Counted from the stretch's first letter, positions 7,447 through 16,166 are shown. The stretch: 47,002 nucleotides of DNA from Comamonadaceae bacterium ALPHA2B (GCA_005503065.1 SCOE01000042.1:1-47002), one strand, 5' to 3'. The notes: generated by a model not told the origin, from the letters alone. Made by a program: numbers and translations.

Positions 7447-9351
7447 CTACTTGCAGAGCTTCGCGCCAGCAGCGATGGCATCGAAGCCATCGGGCCACTT
7501 CGTATTTGCCAAGAAGCAGGTGTCCCGAACAATGACACCCTCAAGGTTTGCCTGACTCATATCGGCGCGGTCAAGACGGGCACCGCTGAGATCAGCTCCG
7601 GCAAGCGAGGCGCCCTTGAAGTCGACGCCGATCACCAGAGCATTCTTCAGGATTGCTCCATCGAATCGGGTGCCACCGTAAGTACCACCCTGGATGTCGG
7701 CGTTCGTAAGATTTGCACCTCGAAGATCGCTTCCGTCGAGGTTGGTCCTCCAGAAGCCAAATCCAGACAAATCCCGCTTTGCGAGCTGCGAGCCCTTCGC
7801 GTCCACGCTTTGCAGCCTCGGCCCGCGCTGGCGCTCATAGCTCGCCGGCAAAGCCGTCATGGGTGGCTCACCGTCGCAATCGCGCCAGAGCGGCAGCAAG
7901 GGGAGCGTCTCGACATTGAGGTGGGATGGAAACTTCGTGCGGCAATCGACCATGATCGCGCTCCACTTCACGTTCGTCAGATCCGCTGTCGAGAGGTCCA
8001 CTCCCCGCCAGTCTCCGATTTCAGACATTGGATAGAAGCCTACCTGAGCGCCCCTGAGCGATACCCGCCGCAGCGCCGCGCCATTCAGCTTTGCGCCGCG
8101 TAGATCGACTCCAGACAGGTCTTCGCCGTGGAAATTCACTTTTGTGAGGTCGGAAAGAAGCATCGACGCTCCCTTGAAATTGGCCCCTCTAATTGCAGCA
8201 CCCCTCAAGGATGTGCTCTCGAGCTTGGCGCCCTCGAAGTCGGCCTTGACGAGCACGGCGTCCTCGAAACTCACGTGAAAGAGGTTTGCTTTCCTGAAGC
8301 TCGCCAATTGTGCTGTCGCACCTCTGAAAGTAGATTTGTAGGAGCCTTTCAAGCCGTCGAACTTTGCGCGCTCCAATTTGGCGTCGTTGAAGTTGACGGT
8401 GTGAAAATTGGCATCGCTGAAATCGGCGCCGCGCAAATCGGCGCCGGTGAAGTCGACGCTGTTGAGTTGGGCCCCCTTGAAGGACGCGCCTCTCAAATCC
8501 AATCCGGCAAAGGAGTAGCGCTTTGCGTAGCCGCTATCAAAACCCGTGAAGTCCCTATCCTTCGGGCCCAGTCGCTGCGGCTTGCCCATCTTGACCAGAG
8601 TCAGCGTGCGACCATGCTGCGCCTGCGCATCGCCCGGCTTGAGCGAGAGTGCGAGATCGAAGTCAGCCAACGCCCCCTCGAACTGCTCAGTCTGGTAGCG
8701 CGCATTGGCGCGGCCCACGATCGCCGACACGTCGCGAGGGACGATTGCCATGAGTTTGCCGAAGGCCTCATCGGCTTCCGCGAAATCCATATAACGAACG
8801 AACAGCTGCGCCCTCTCTGCCAGTGCCTCGCGATCGACGGGATTCGTGAGAAGTCGCTGATCCAGACCATCCAGTCTCGCGCGATATGCCGTCAGCGCGT
8901 CCGTATAGCGCGTGTCGCCCTGCCCCGTGTAAGAGGCGAATGGGATCATCAGGCACATGTTGGTGCCATAGACACCGGACACCGAACTGCCCGCAAGGAC
9001 TGTGACCTCTTGGCCCACCTTGAAGCTCCAGCCACAGTTGGCGCCGTCGCTCTCAACGTAAGAGACGTCAACCTCGTCAGGCGCAGAGCCCTTCCAAAGC
9101 TTTTCGATGTGGAATCTCGCTTGCATGCTTGACTGAGGACCACGGATGGTTACCCCGGCGGCACCCGCCGGGAGCGCTCGTTGAGCCGCATCGTCAGCGT
9201 TGACGCTGAGGACCCTGCCCTTGAACACAAGCCTCGCGGAAGAAAGGTACTCGTCAGGATCTGGGTGCCAGCAGCTACAAGCGAGCGCCTCAAGAGGCAG
9301 AAGCGCCAGCATTGCGAGCAGCGCAACGTAAATGGCTCGGAGGTTTCGCAT
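7447..9351 (-). CDS. Exported TIMP-like/TPR/pentapeptide-repeat protein
   Basis: 634 residues from the ATG at 9351. Residues 1-24 form a signal peptide ending in LEALA before CSCWHPD; the mature N-terminus starting C-x-C, with later NCGWSFKVG and a further Cys (TNMCLM), resembles the NTR/TIMP-like fold, in which the terminal CxC is exposed. Residues about 165-265 carry TPR-type helices (DEAFGKLMAIVPRDVSAIVGRANARY, LADFDLALSLKPGDAQAQHGR in short form). Two blocks of A(D/N)LxG pentapeptide repeats follow, about 285-480 and 550-634, which should form right-handed quadrilateral beta-helices. By eye it is lower in GC and uses more A/T-ending codons than its neighbours, suggesting transfer. No function can be assigned with confidence. 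Confidence 0.85.
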   Translation of the reverse strand: MRNLRAIYVALLAMLALLPLEALACSCWHPDPDEYLSSARLVFKGRVLSVNADDAAQRALPAGAAGVTIRGPQSSMQARFHIEKLWKGSAPDEVDVSYVESDGANCGWSFKVGQEVTVLAGSSVSGVYGTNMCLMIPFASYTGQGDTRYTDALTAYRARLDGLDQRLLTNPVDREALAERAQLFVRYMDFAEADEAFGKLMAIVPRDVSAIVGRANARYQTEQFEGALADFDLALSLKPGDAQAQHGRTLTLVKMGKPQRLGPKDRDFTGFDSGYAKRYSFAGLDLRGASFKGAQLNSVDFTGADLRGADFSDANFHTVNFNDAKLERAKFDGLKGSYKSTFRGATAQLASFRKANLFHVSFEDAVLVKADFEGAKLESTSLRGAAIRGANFKGASMLLSDLTKVNFHGEDLSGVDLRGAKLNGAALRRVSLRGAQVGFYPMSEIGDWRGVDLSTADLTNVKWSAIMVDCRTKFPSHLNVETLPLLPLWRDCDGEPPMTALPASYERQRGPRLQSVDAKGSQLAKRDLSGFGFWRTNLDGSDLRGANLTNADIQGGTYGGTRFDGAILKNALVIGVDFKGASLAGADLSGARLDRADMSQANLEGVIVRDTCFLANTKWPDGFDAIAAGAKLCK

Positions 9352-9618
9352 GTGATCGACGCTAACGTCGCCAGAATGGTCGTTGCCGCATTGTTGCCGC
9401 CCGGCCCGCGGTGTGCACACGCTCCGTAAAGCCCGGAGTTGCCAGTTCTTGAACCACCGACATCAGCGTTGCCGCCATAGCGGTCACCCGGTCAAGAGCG
9501 TGCGGATGACTGCAGCTGGCCGACAACGGCCAATCGCAGCATGCCATGGATATGAACCATGGGAGGGACACCCCCTCCGGCCAAGCTTGTCAGTCGACCG
9601 TCATCCAGCCGTCAAACC

Positions 9619-10119
9619 TTACCCGAGGTAGTCGCGCTTGCCCACGGGCACACCCACGTGGCGCAGCACGTCGTAGGCGGTGGTCACGTGGAAGAAGAAA
9701 TTGGGAATCGCGAACTGCAGCAGGTAGCGCTGCGCATCGAAGACGATCTCGCCGTCGCCGACCTTCAGGCGCACCTCGCGCGACTCCTGCCCGTCGATGG
9801 CGGCGCGGTCGACGCCGACGAGGAAGTCGCGTGTCCTGGCCACGCGCGCGAGCAGTTCGTCATACGTGCTCTCGGTGTCGGGAAAGCTCGGCGCCGACAT
9901 GCCGCCGAGGCGTGCGGCGGCGAGCTTGGACGCATCGCTCGCGCGCTGCACCTGGCCGGCCAGCGTGAGCATGTCGGGCGCGAGCCGTGCCTGCACCAGC
10001 GTGGCCGGGTCCAGGCCCTGTGCCTGCGCGTGCGCGAGGCCCTTGCCCAGCACATGCGTGAGCTGGTCGAGGCCGCGGATGAAGACGGGGACGGAGGCGT
10101 CGTAGAGCGAGATGGCCAT
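9619..10119 (-). CDS. DUF1993-family protein
   Basis: 166 residues with the pattern of DUF1993: N-terminal MAISLYDASVPVFIRGL, central SFPDTESTYDELLARVARTRDFL, and the C-terminal QFAIPNFFFHVTTAYDVLRHVGV with histidine and tyrosine characteristic of DinB-like four-helix bundles. It has no signal peptide and is probably cytoplasmic. The biochemical role of the family is not established. It lies on the same strand as the liv/hydrolase genes, 124 bp after the hydrolase stop, with a 62-bp repeat in between, so membership of that operon is uncertain. Confidence 0.82.
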   Translation of the reverse strand: MAISLYDASVPVFIRGLDQLTHVLGKGLAHAQAQGLDPATLVQARLAPDMLTLAGQVQRASDASKLAAARLGGMSAPSFPDTESTYDELLARVARTRDFLVGVDRAAIDGQESREVRLKVGDGEIVFDAQRYLLQFAIPNFFFHVTTAYDVLRHVGVPVGKRDYLG

Positions 10120-10175
10120 GGCGGGTTTATCCAGGATGTTGTTGTGGGCGGCGGATTCTCGCCAGAAAGCGTGCT

Positions 10176-10237
10176 GCTACGCTTTTGATAGCTGCCCGCG
10201 CCCGTCCCTCGGGCGCTGCGGGCAGTTTTGGCTTGAA
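10176..10237 (+). repeat. 62-bp interspersed repeat, copy 2
   Basis: GCTACGCTTTTGATAGCTGC at the start, GCGCCCG...CGGGCGC hairpin arms in the middle and GGCTTGAA at the end. It lies between the hydrolase gene and the DUF1993 gene and begins 57 bp upstream of the DUF1993 start. It is the best-preserved copy in the window and is used as the reference for the others. Confidence 0.75.
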
Positions 10238-10243
10238 AGGCGT

Positions 10244-11116
10244 TCAGCCGGCCGTGCGGATGAAAGCCTCGACCGCGTTCAGCTGGTCGGGGACGTTCAG
10301 CGCCGGCGCGTGGCCGCAGCCCGGCACCTCGATCACCTGCAGGCGGCCGGCGGCGCCGGGGCCGCGCAGCTTCATGCGCTCGACCACCTCGGGCAGCACC
10401 AGGTCGGACTCGGCGCCGCGCAGCAGCAGCACCGGCACATCGAGTGCGTCGTAGTGGTCCCAGATCAGGTAGTCGTTCTCGTGCGCGGTGAACTGCCGCA
10501 CCATGGCCGGGTCGTAGTGCGGCGTCACCCGGCCGTCGGCCAGGCGGCGCGTGGAGGTCTCGGTGAGGCGGCGCCATTGCGCGTCGCTGAGCCAGCCGTA
10601 GGGCTTGTAGACGGTGCGGAAGAAAGCCTCGAGTTCCTGCACCGTGTCGAAGGCCGGCGGCGTGCCGGCATAGGCCTTGATGCGCTCCAGCGCGGGCGCG
10701 GCCAGTTCGGGCGCGTTGTCGTTGAGCACCAGGCTGGCGATGCGCCCCTTCATGTCCGGCGCGAACAGGCCCGAGGCGCACACGGTGCCGATGGCCGCGC
10801 CCATCGAGGTGCCGACCCAGTGCACGCGCGCCAGGCCCAGGTGCTCGCACAGCGCATTGGCCAGGCGGGCGTAGAACGCCAGCTTGTACTCGTCGTCGGG
10901 CGCCGCGCTCCACTGGCTCAGGCCGCGCCCGATCGTGTCGGGGCAGATCACGCGGTAGCCCGCCGAGACGAGGTGCTGCGCCAGCTCGTCCATGTCACGG
11001 CCGGTGCGCGCCAGGCCGTGCCAGGCGATGACCGCGGGCGCTGCAGCGGCGCCCCACTCCACCCAGTGGACCTCGCGGCCGCAAAGCGTCGCGTAGTGCG
11101 AAGAAGGCTGGCTCAT
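10244..11116 (-). CDS. Alpha/beta-fold hydrolase coupled to the liv operon
   Basis: 290 residues. The alpha/beta-hydrolase layout is complete: oxyanion region AWHGLARTG, nucleophile elbow GTSMG, acid in RGAESDLV and catalytic histidine in GCGHAPAL. No signal peptide, so cytoplasmic. Its start codon overlaps the livM stop (ATGA, 4 bp), which strongly suggests translational coupling to the transporter. The likely reading is that the imported compound, or a derivative, is an ester, amide or ring product cleaved by this enzyme; the substrate itself cannot be read from the sequence. Esterase, lactonase and C-C hydrolase activities all remain possible. Confidence 0.82.
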   Translation of the reverse strand: MSQPSSHYATLCGREVHWVEWGAAAAPAVIAWHGLARTGRDMDELAQHLVSAGYRVICPDTIGRGLSQWSAAPDDEYKLAFYARLANALCEHLGLARVHWVGTSMGAAIGTVCASGLFAPDMKGRIASLVLNDNAPELAAPALERIKAYAGTPPAFDTVQELEAFFRTVYKPYGWLSDAQWRRLTETSTRRLADGRVTPHYDPAMVRQFTAHENDYLIWDHYDALDVPVLLLRGAESDLVLPEVVERMKLRGPGAAGRLQVIEVPGCGHAPALNVPDQLNAVEAFIRTAG

Positions 11117-12177
11117 CGCGCGCTCCTGGCCCTGAGTTTGCCGACGATCCCCGTCGGGAAGTAGTACACCGACAGCACGAACAGCACACCCAGCCACAGC
11201 AGCCAGCGGTCGGGCGACAGCAGCGCCGCCAGCCACGGCAGCCCGCTCACGGCCTCGTTGCCCAGGCGCAGCAGGTCCTGCAGGTAGCTCTGCGCCACCA
11301 CGAAGAGCACCGCGCCGATGGCCGCACCGTAGATGGTGCCCATGCCGCCGATGACGACGATGAGCAGCACGTCGATCATGATCTCGAACGAGAGCGAGGT
11401 GTCCGGCCCGTTGTAGCGCAGCCAGATCGCGAGCATGGCGCCGGCCAGCGTGGCGAAGAGCGCCGACAGCACCGCCGAGAGCGTCCGGTACACCACCACG
11501 CGGTAGCCGATCGCCTCGGCCCGGAACTCGTTCTCGCGGATGGCCTGCAACACGCGGCCGAAGGGCGAGTTGACGATGCGCAGCAGCATCAGCACCAGCA
11601 CCACCGCGGCCACGAAGAGCAGGTAGTAGCACAGCAGGCGGCCATCGAGCGACACGCCCAGGAAGGGCTCCTCGGCGAACTCGAAGCTCGGCGAGATGAG
11701 CTCGGGCAGCTTGAAGGTCAGTCCGTCCTCGCCGCCGGTGAACTCCGACAGCTGCGAGGCCAGCGTCTGGAACGCCGAGGCCACCGCCAGCGTGATCATG
11801 GCGAAGAAGATCGCCCGCACCCGCAGCGAGAACAACCCGATGGCCAGCGCCAGCACCAGCGACACCGCCAGCGAGCCCACCAGCCCCACCGCGATCGCGC
11901 CCCAGTTCGGCCCGAGCCGCGTGGCGGCGATCGCGATGCCGTAGGCGCCGATGCCGAAGAACATCGTGTGCGCGAAGCTCACGATGCCGGTGTAGCCCAG
12001 CAGCAGGTCGAAGCTGGCCACGAGCACGATGAAGACCAGGATCTTGGCCGCGACGTTCAGCGCCTTCACCCCCGGAAAGAGGAAGGGCGCGAAGGCCAGC
12101 CCCAGCAGCACCGCCGCGAGCAGCACCGCCAGCACCTTGTTGCGCGGGAGGTCGTTGGAAAGGAGACGGGTCAACAT
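11113..12177 (-). CDS. livM: Branched-chain-amino-acid-type ABC permease LivM
   Basis: 354 residues, the usual LivM length, with about nine to ten hydrophobic segments. The family signature GYTGIVSFAHTMFFGIGAYG lies near residues 60-79, and the cytoplasmic loop IRENEFRAEAIGY near 215-227 is the EAA-like contact to the ATPases. The ATG at 12177 has GGAG-type sequence (AAAGGAGACGGG read on the opposite strand as an interrupted match) nearby and avoids reading into the palindromic repeat at 12196-12302. The stop overlaps the hydrolase start by 4 bp. The substrate may be a branched-chain amino acid, but this transporter family also takes amides, urea and aromatic acids. Confidence 0.88.
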   Translation of the reverse strand: MLTRLLSNDLPRNKVLAVLLAAVLLGLAFAPFLFPGVKALNVAAKILVFIVLVASFDLLLGYTGIVSFAHTMFFGIGAYGIAIAATRLGPNWGAIAVGLVGSLAVSLVLALAIGLFSLRVRAIFFAMITLAVASAFQTLASQLSEFTGGEDGLTFKLPELISPSFEFAEEPFLGVSLDGRLLCYYLLFVAAVVLVLMLLRIVNSPFGRVLQAIRENEFRAEAIGYRVVVYRTLSAVLSALFATLAGAMLAIWLRYNGPDTSLSFEIMIDVLLIVVIGGMGTIYGAAIGAVLFVVAQSYLQDLLRLGNEAVSGLPWLAALLSPDRWLLWLGVLFVLSVYYFPTGIVGKLRARSAR

Positions 12178-12195
12178 GATTCTTGAATGCGGGTA

Positions 12196-12302
12196 CCGAA
12201 CGCAGAGGGCGCAGAGATTTCGCAGAGGGCGCAAAAGGATTCAAAAGATCTTTGGGTTCTCTTCTGCGCCCTTTGCGAGTCCTTGGCGTCCTCTGCGTTC
12301 GG
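12196..12302. repeat. 107-bp palindromic element, copy A (livH-livM gap)
   Basis: Starts CCGAACGCAGAGGGCGCAG and ends GCGTCCTCTGCGTTCGG, its inverted complement, with a second inner pair (CGCAGAGGGCGCA and CTGCGCCCTTTGCG) forming a long imperfect hairpin. A second copy of identical length lies at 14825-14931. The element accounts for 107 of the 142 bp between livH and livM; without it the gap would be 35 bp. Confidence 0.85.
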
Positions 12303-12319
12303 CTGTCCGGCTTCGCTCC

Positions 12320-13303
12320 TCATCGGCTCCCCGCCACCGGATACACCCCTTGCGGGCGCCACAGCAGGATGGCGACCATGAGGGCGATGTTGGAGAACAG
12401 GGCCACCTTGGGCGCGACGAAGCCGGTGTAGTTGGCCATCAGGCCCACCAGCAGCGCGCCGATGAGTGCGCCCGTGGTCGAGCCCAGGCCGCCGATGATG
12501 ATGACGATGAAGATCAGCACGTTGACCTGCGCGCCCATCTGCGGGATCACGTTCTGCTGGTACAGCCCCCACATCACGCCGCCCAGCCCCGCCAGCGCGC
12601 TGCCGGCCACGAAGATGCCCACGAAGAGCACGCGAATGCGGTAGCCCAGCGACTCGACCATCTCGCGGTCCTGCACGCCGGCGCGGATCAACAGGCCGAT
12701 CTTCGTGCGCGCCAGCGTCCAGGCCAGCAGCGCGAAGACGACGGCGCCGACGATCACCGCGAGCACGCGGTACTTCTCGATCGCCGCATCGCCCAGCAGC
12801 CAGGAACCGCGCAGCCCTTCGGGCAGCGGCAGCGGGATCTGCGCCGGGCCCCAGATCACCTTGATGAGTTCCTCGCCGATGATCATCCCGCCCATGGTGA
12901 TGAGGATCTGCTTGAGGTGCTGCCCGTACACCGGCCGCACGATGAAGCGCTCGAAGGCCAGGCCCACCGCGCCGGCCACGAGCATCGCCACCAGCATCGC
13001 GGGCAGCACGGCGACCAGGTTGGTGAGGATGGATTGCGACTGCGTCCAGTCGCCCATCGCCCCCAGCACGCTGGTGGCGACGAAGGCACCCAGCGCGATG
13101 AACACGCCGTGCCCGAAGTTCAGCACGTCCATCAGCCCGAAGACCAGCGTGAGCCCCGAGGCGATGATGAACACGATCATCCCCATCGCCAGCCCCGCCA
13201 CGGTGAGCGTGAGCCAGGTGGAGGTGGAGCCCACCAGCGGCAGCGCCAGAAGCGCCAGCACGGGCACCAGCAGCAGCGGCTTCCAGTCGAAGTCCTTGGT
13301 CAT
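12320..13303 (-). CDS. livH: Branched-chain-amino-acid-type ABC permease LivH
   Basis: 327 residues with about eight to nine membrane segments. The signature ASGLTLVFGLMDVLNFGHGVF-type region (residues about 48-68) and the cytoplasmic loop VQDREMVESLGYRIR are typical of LivH. The ATG at 13303 overlaps the livF stop by 4 bp (ATGA), so the longer open frame running into livF and livG is an antisense-free shadow of those genes. It forms the membrane channel with LivM. The stop is followed 17 bp later by palindromic copy A. Confidence 0.88.
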   Translation of the reverse strand: MTKDFDWKPLLLVPVLALLALPLVGSTSTWLTLTVAGLAMGMIVFIIASGLTLVFGLMDVLNFGHGVFIALGAFVATSVLGAMGDWTQSQSILTNLVAVLPAMLVAMLVAGAVGLAFERFIVRPVYGQHLKQILITMGGMIIGEELIKVIWGPAQIPLPLPEGLRGSWLLGDAAIEKYRVLAVIVGAVVFALLAWTLARTKIGLLIRAGVQDREMVESLGYRIRVLFVGIFVAGSALAGLGGVMWGLYQQNVIPQMGAQVNVLIFIVIIIGGLGSTTGALIGALLVGLMANYTGFVAPKVALFSNIALMVAILLWRPQGVYPVAGSR

Positions 13304-14040
13304 AGGGCGAGTCCCAGCAGCGACTGCTGCAGCTGCGCATCGGCCGAGAACTCGGCCATGGTGCCGGCATGCACCACGCGGCCGTTGTCCATCACGGCCA
13401 CGTGATCGCCCAGGCGCTGCGCGAAGTGGATGTTCTGCTCCACCAGCAGGATCGTCACGCCGCTGGCCTTGAGCTCGGCGAAGGCGTCGATCATGTTGTT
13501 GATGATGGCCGGCGCCAGGCCCTTGCTGGGCTCGTCGACGATCAGCAGCTGGCGCGGCTCGACGATGGCGCGCGAGACGGCCAGCATCTGCTTCTGCCCG
13601 CCCGAGAGCTTGCCGGCCGGGTGGTGCCAGAACTTCTCGACCGCCGGGAAGAGCTTGAAGATCCATTTCAGGCGCGCGTCGTCCATGTCCTGGGCGCGAC
13701 GCGCCGCACGTGCGGCCAGGAACATGTTCTCCTTCACGGTGAGGTCCGCGAAGATGCCCATGGTCTCGGGCACGTAGGCGATGCCGAGGTCGGCGATCTG
13801 TGGAGTCGCGAGCTTCGTGATGTCCTGGCCTGCGAAGGTCACGCGCCCCTGCGAGGCGTGCCACAGGCCCATGATGGTCCGCAGCGTGGTGGTCTTGCCG
13901 GCGCCGTTGCGGCCCAGCAGCATGGTGAGCCGGCCCCTCGGCACGGCGAGGTCCACGCCGTGGAGGATGTGGTACGCGCCGATGTGCGTGTGCACGCCTT
14001 CGAGCGCGAGAAGCGAACTGTCGGACCACACGCGCGTCAT
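13300..14040 (-). CDS. livF: Branched-chain-amino-acid-type ABC ATPase LivF
   Basis: 246 residues. Walker A GRNGAGKT at 43-50, signature LSGGQKQM, Walker B LLIVDEPSKGLAP and the H-loop region follow in order, and the C-terminus is short as in LivF. It energises the LivHM channel together with LivG. Start and stop both overlap their neighbours by 4 bp (livG upstream, livH downstream), so G, F and H form a tightly coupled translational unit. Confidence 0.9.
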   Translation of the reverse strand: MTRVWSDSSLLALEGVHTHIGAYHILHGVDLAVPRGRLTMLLGRNGAGKTTTLRTIMGLWHASQGRVTFAGQDITKLATPQIADLGIAYVPETMGIFADLTVKENMFLAARAARRAQDMDDARLKWIFKLFPAVEKFWHHPAGKLSGGQKQMLAVSRAIVEPRQLLIVDEPSKGLAPAIINNMIDAFAELKASGVTILLVEQNIHFAQRLGDHVAVMDNGRVVHAGTMAEFSADAQLQQSLLGLAL

Positions 14041-14807
14041 GCCGCCTCCTTCGCCACACCCAGGTACGCCTCTTGAACCACCGGCGACGCGATGACCTCG
14101 GCCGGTTCGCCGTCGGCCACCAGCGTGCCGTTGTGCAGCACGATGATGCGGTCGGCCAGTTCGCGCACCACGTCCATCTTGTGCTCCACCAGCAGGATGG
14201 TCTTGCTGCGGTCCTTCTTGAGTCGGCGGATCAGGTCGAGGATGACCGGCGCCTCTGCGGCGTTCATGCCGGCCGTCGGCTCGTCGAACATGAAGACCTG
14301 CGGCTCCAGCGCCATCAGCAGCGCGACCTCGAGCTTGCGCTGGTCGCCGTGCGGCAGGCTGGCGACGATGTCGTGCTCGCGCGCCTTGAGGTTGGTGTCG
14401 GCCAGCAGCGCATCGGCCCGCTCGGTGAGCGCCTTGTGGTCGCTCCAGATGCTCCAGAGGTTGAGCCCGCGGCGATGCGGCCCCTCGTGCGCGGCCTGCA
14501 CCGCCAGGCGCACGTTCTCCAGCACCGTGAGGTTGGGGAACAGGTTGGTGAGCTGGAAGGCGCGGCCCAGGCCGGCGCGCGTGCGCGCCGAGGCCGGCAG
14601 GCCCGTGAGGTCGCGGCCATCGAGCCGCACCGAACCCGACGTGGCCTTGAGCTGCCCCGAGATGAGGTTGAAGTACGTCGTCTTGCCCGCGCCGTTCGGG
14701 CCCACGATGGCCGTGAGCGTGCCGGGCGCGAAGGCACAGCTCACGGCATTCACCGCGACGTGCCCGCCGAAGCGGATGGTGAGGTCTTGGGTCTGGAGCA
14801 TCTGCAT
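14037..14807 (-). CDS. livG: Branched-chain-amino-acid-type ABC ATPase LivG
   Basis: 256 residues. Walker A GPNGAGKTT at 36-44; the LivG-type degenerate signature LPHGDQRKLEVA in place of LSGGQ; Walker B VFMFDEPTAGM; and the H-loop LVEHKMDVV. The long insertion after the Q-loop (GPHRRGLNLWSIW) is typical of LivG. The ATG at 14807 was chosen; a second ATG two codons later is possible and neither has a strong Shine-Dalgarno. The upstream 140-bp gap to the binding-protein gene is occupied by palindromic copy B. Confidence 0.9.
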   Translation of the reverse strand: MQMLQTQDLTIRFGGHVAVNAVSCAFAPGTLTAIVGPNGAGKTTYFNLISGQLKATSGSVRLDGRDLTGLPASARTRAGLGRAFQLTNLFPNLTVLENVRLAVQAAHEGPHRRGLNLWSIWSDHKALTERADALLADTNLKAREHDIVASLPHGDQRKLEVALLMALEPQVFMFDEPTAGMNAAEAPVILDLIRRLKKDRSKTILLVEHKMDVVRELADRIIVLHNGTLVADGEPAEVIASPVVQEAYLGVAKEAA

Positions 14808-14824
14808 GAAAGCGGGAGCGGAAA

Positions 14825-14931
14825 CCGAACGCAGAGGGCGCGAAGGTTCCGCAGAGGGCGCAGAAGATTCAGAAAATTTCTCGAGGTCTTTTCTGCGACC
14901 TTTGCGAAATCTCTGCGTCCTCTGCGTTCGG
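14825..14931. repeat. 107-bp palindromic element, copy B (binding protein-livG gap)
   Basis: Same outer arms (CCGAACGCAGAGGGCGC and CTCTGCGTTCGG), same inner arms and same 107-bp length as copy A at 12196-12302. It lies between the binding-protein stop (14948) and the livG start (14807). On the transcript it would fold into a long hairpin just behind the binding-protein coding region. Confidence 0.85.
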
Positions 14932-14947
14932 CTGTCCGAATCGGCGA

Positions 14948-16135
14948 TCAGCGCTTGTTGCGGATCGGCACGTCCATCTCGGACGCCTTGATCTCGTGCA
15001 CCAGCTCCGGCACGCCCCAGGCGAAGGCCGGGTCGACCTTGATCTTGAAGTGGTACATGCTCTGCATGGCCTGGTGGTCTTCCTTGCGGAAGGTCATCGT
15101 GCCCTTGGGCGTGTCGAAGCTCATGCCTTCCATCGTGCTGATGAGCTTGTTGGTGCCGGTGTCGCCGCCGGTCTTCTTGAGCGCGGTGACCACGGCCATG
15201 GCGGCCGAGAAGCCGCCGGCGGTGAAGAAGTCCGGCGGCGTCTTGTACTGCTTGTAGTGCATCGACACCAGGGCATCGTTGACCGGGTTCTTCGGGATGC
15301 CGAAGTAGTAATACGTCGCGCCTTCCATGCCCGGGAACTGCTTGTAGCTCGCCATGGCCGGCAGGATGTTGCCGCCGGTGGCGATCTCGATGCCGTAGCG
15401 CTTGAGGTCCAGGTCGGCGATCTTGAAGGGGTTGCCGGCGCCGGCCCACACGATCCAGATCACCTTGCGGCCCGGCTGGTCCTTGAGCTTGTCGATGAGG
15501 CGCTGCGCACCGGCGGTGAAGTCGGTGGTGTTCTGCGGCAGGTATTCCTCGTGGACGATCTTGGCCTTCTTCACCGCGTCCTTGAAGGCCTTCACGCCGT
15601 CGCGGCCGAAGGCGTAGTCCTGGGCCAGGGTGGCGATGGTGGTGCCCGGCTTGTCGAGCGCGACGGCGTTGCTGATCGCGTCCTGGCTCGAGTTGCGGCC
15701 AGTGCGGAAGATGTACTTGTTCCACTTGTCGCCGGTGATCGAGTCGGCCACGGCGGGCTCGACGATCAGCACCTTCTTGTACTCCTCGGCCACGGGCAGC
15801 ATGGCCAGCGCCACGCCCGAGGATGTGGGCCCGACGGCCAGCGCGGCCTTGTCGTCGGAGTACGCGGCGGCCAGCAGCGACTTGCCCAGGTCGGGCTTGC
15901 CCTGGTCGTCCTTCTCGATGACGACGATCTTCTTGCCGTTGACGGCCATGGTGCCGCCAGTGGCGTATTCCAGCCCCATCATCAGGCCGGCCTGCGTCTG
16001 CTTGCCGTAAGCCTCCAGCGGGCCGGTCTTGCTGTAGACGTGGGCGATGCGGATTTCGTTGGACTGGGCCCAGGCCGGCACGGCGGCAGCGGTGGCGGCC
16101 AGTGCAGCCAGGGCAACGAGATGGCGACGGTGCAT
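14948..16135 (-). CDS. Periplasmic type I binding protein of the liv-type transporter
   Basis: 395 residues. Residues 1-23 are a Sec signal peptide (MHRRH, alanine/leucine core, AWA before QS). The mature protein has the Peripla_BP_6 layout of the LivK/amide-binding class: RIAHVYSKTGPLEAYGKQTQAGL, a conserved GPTSSGVALAM ligand region, and DYAFGRDG near the hinge. AGGAGA lies six to seven bases upstream of the ATG at 16135, clearly fixing the start. It is the first gene of the transporter operon and is preceded by a sigma-54-type promoter at 16167-16182. It is more like amide/urea/aromatic-acid binding proteins than classical LivK, but the ligand is unknown. Confidence 0.88.
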   Translation of the reverse strand: MHRRHLVALAALAATAAAVPAWAQSNEIRIAHVYSKTGPLEAYGKQTQAGLMMGLEYATGGTMAVNGKKIVVIEKDDQGKPDLGKSLLAAAYSDDKAALAVGPTSSGVALAMLPVAEEYKKVLIVEPAVADSITGDKWNKYIFRTGRNSSQDAISNAVALDKPGTTIATLAQDYAFGRDGVKAFKDAVKKAKIVHEEYLPQNTTDFTAGAQRLIDKLKDQPGRKVIWIVWAGAGNPFKIADLDLKRYGIEIATGGNILPAMASYKQFPGMEGATYYYFGIPKNPVNDALVSMHYKQYKTPPDFFTAGGFSAAMAVVTALKKTGGDTGTNKLISTMEGMSFDTPKGTMTFRKEDHQAMQSMYHFKIKVDPAFAWGVPELVHEIKASEMDVPIRNKR

Positions 16136-16166
16136 GGAATGTCTCCTAGGATGAATGCCTGAACTT

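Noticed and set aside
8517-8560. GGTTTTGATAGCGGCTACG on the minus strand inside the pentapeptide-repeat gene, resembling the left end of the 62-bp element
   Set aside because: Only the short left block matches; the GC hairpin and TTGAA end are missing at the right spacing, and the reading frame explains the sequence.
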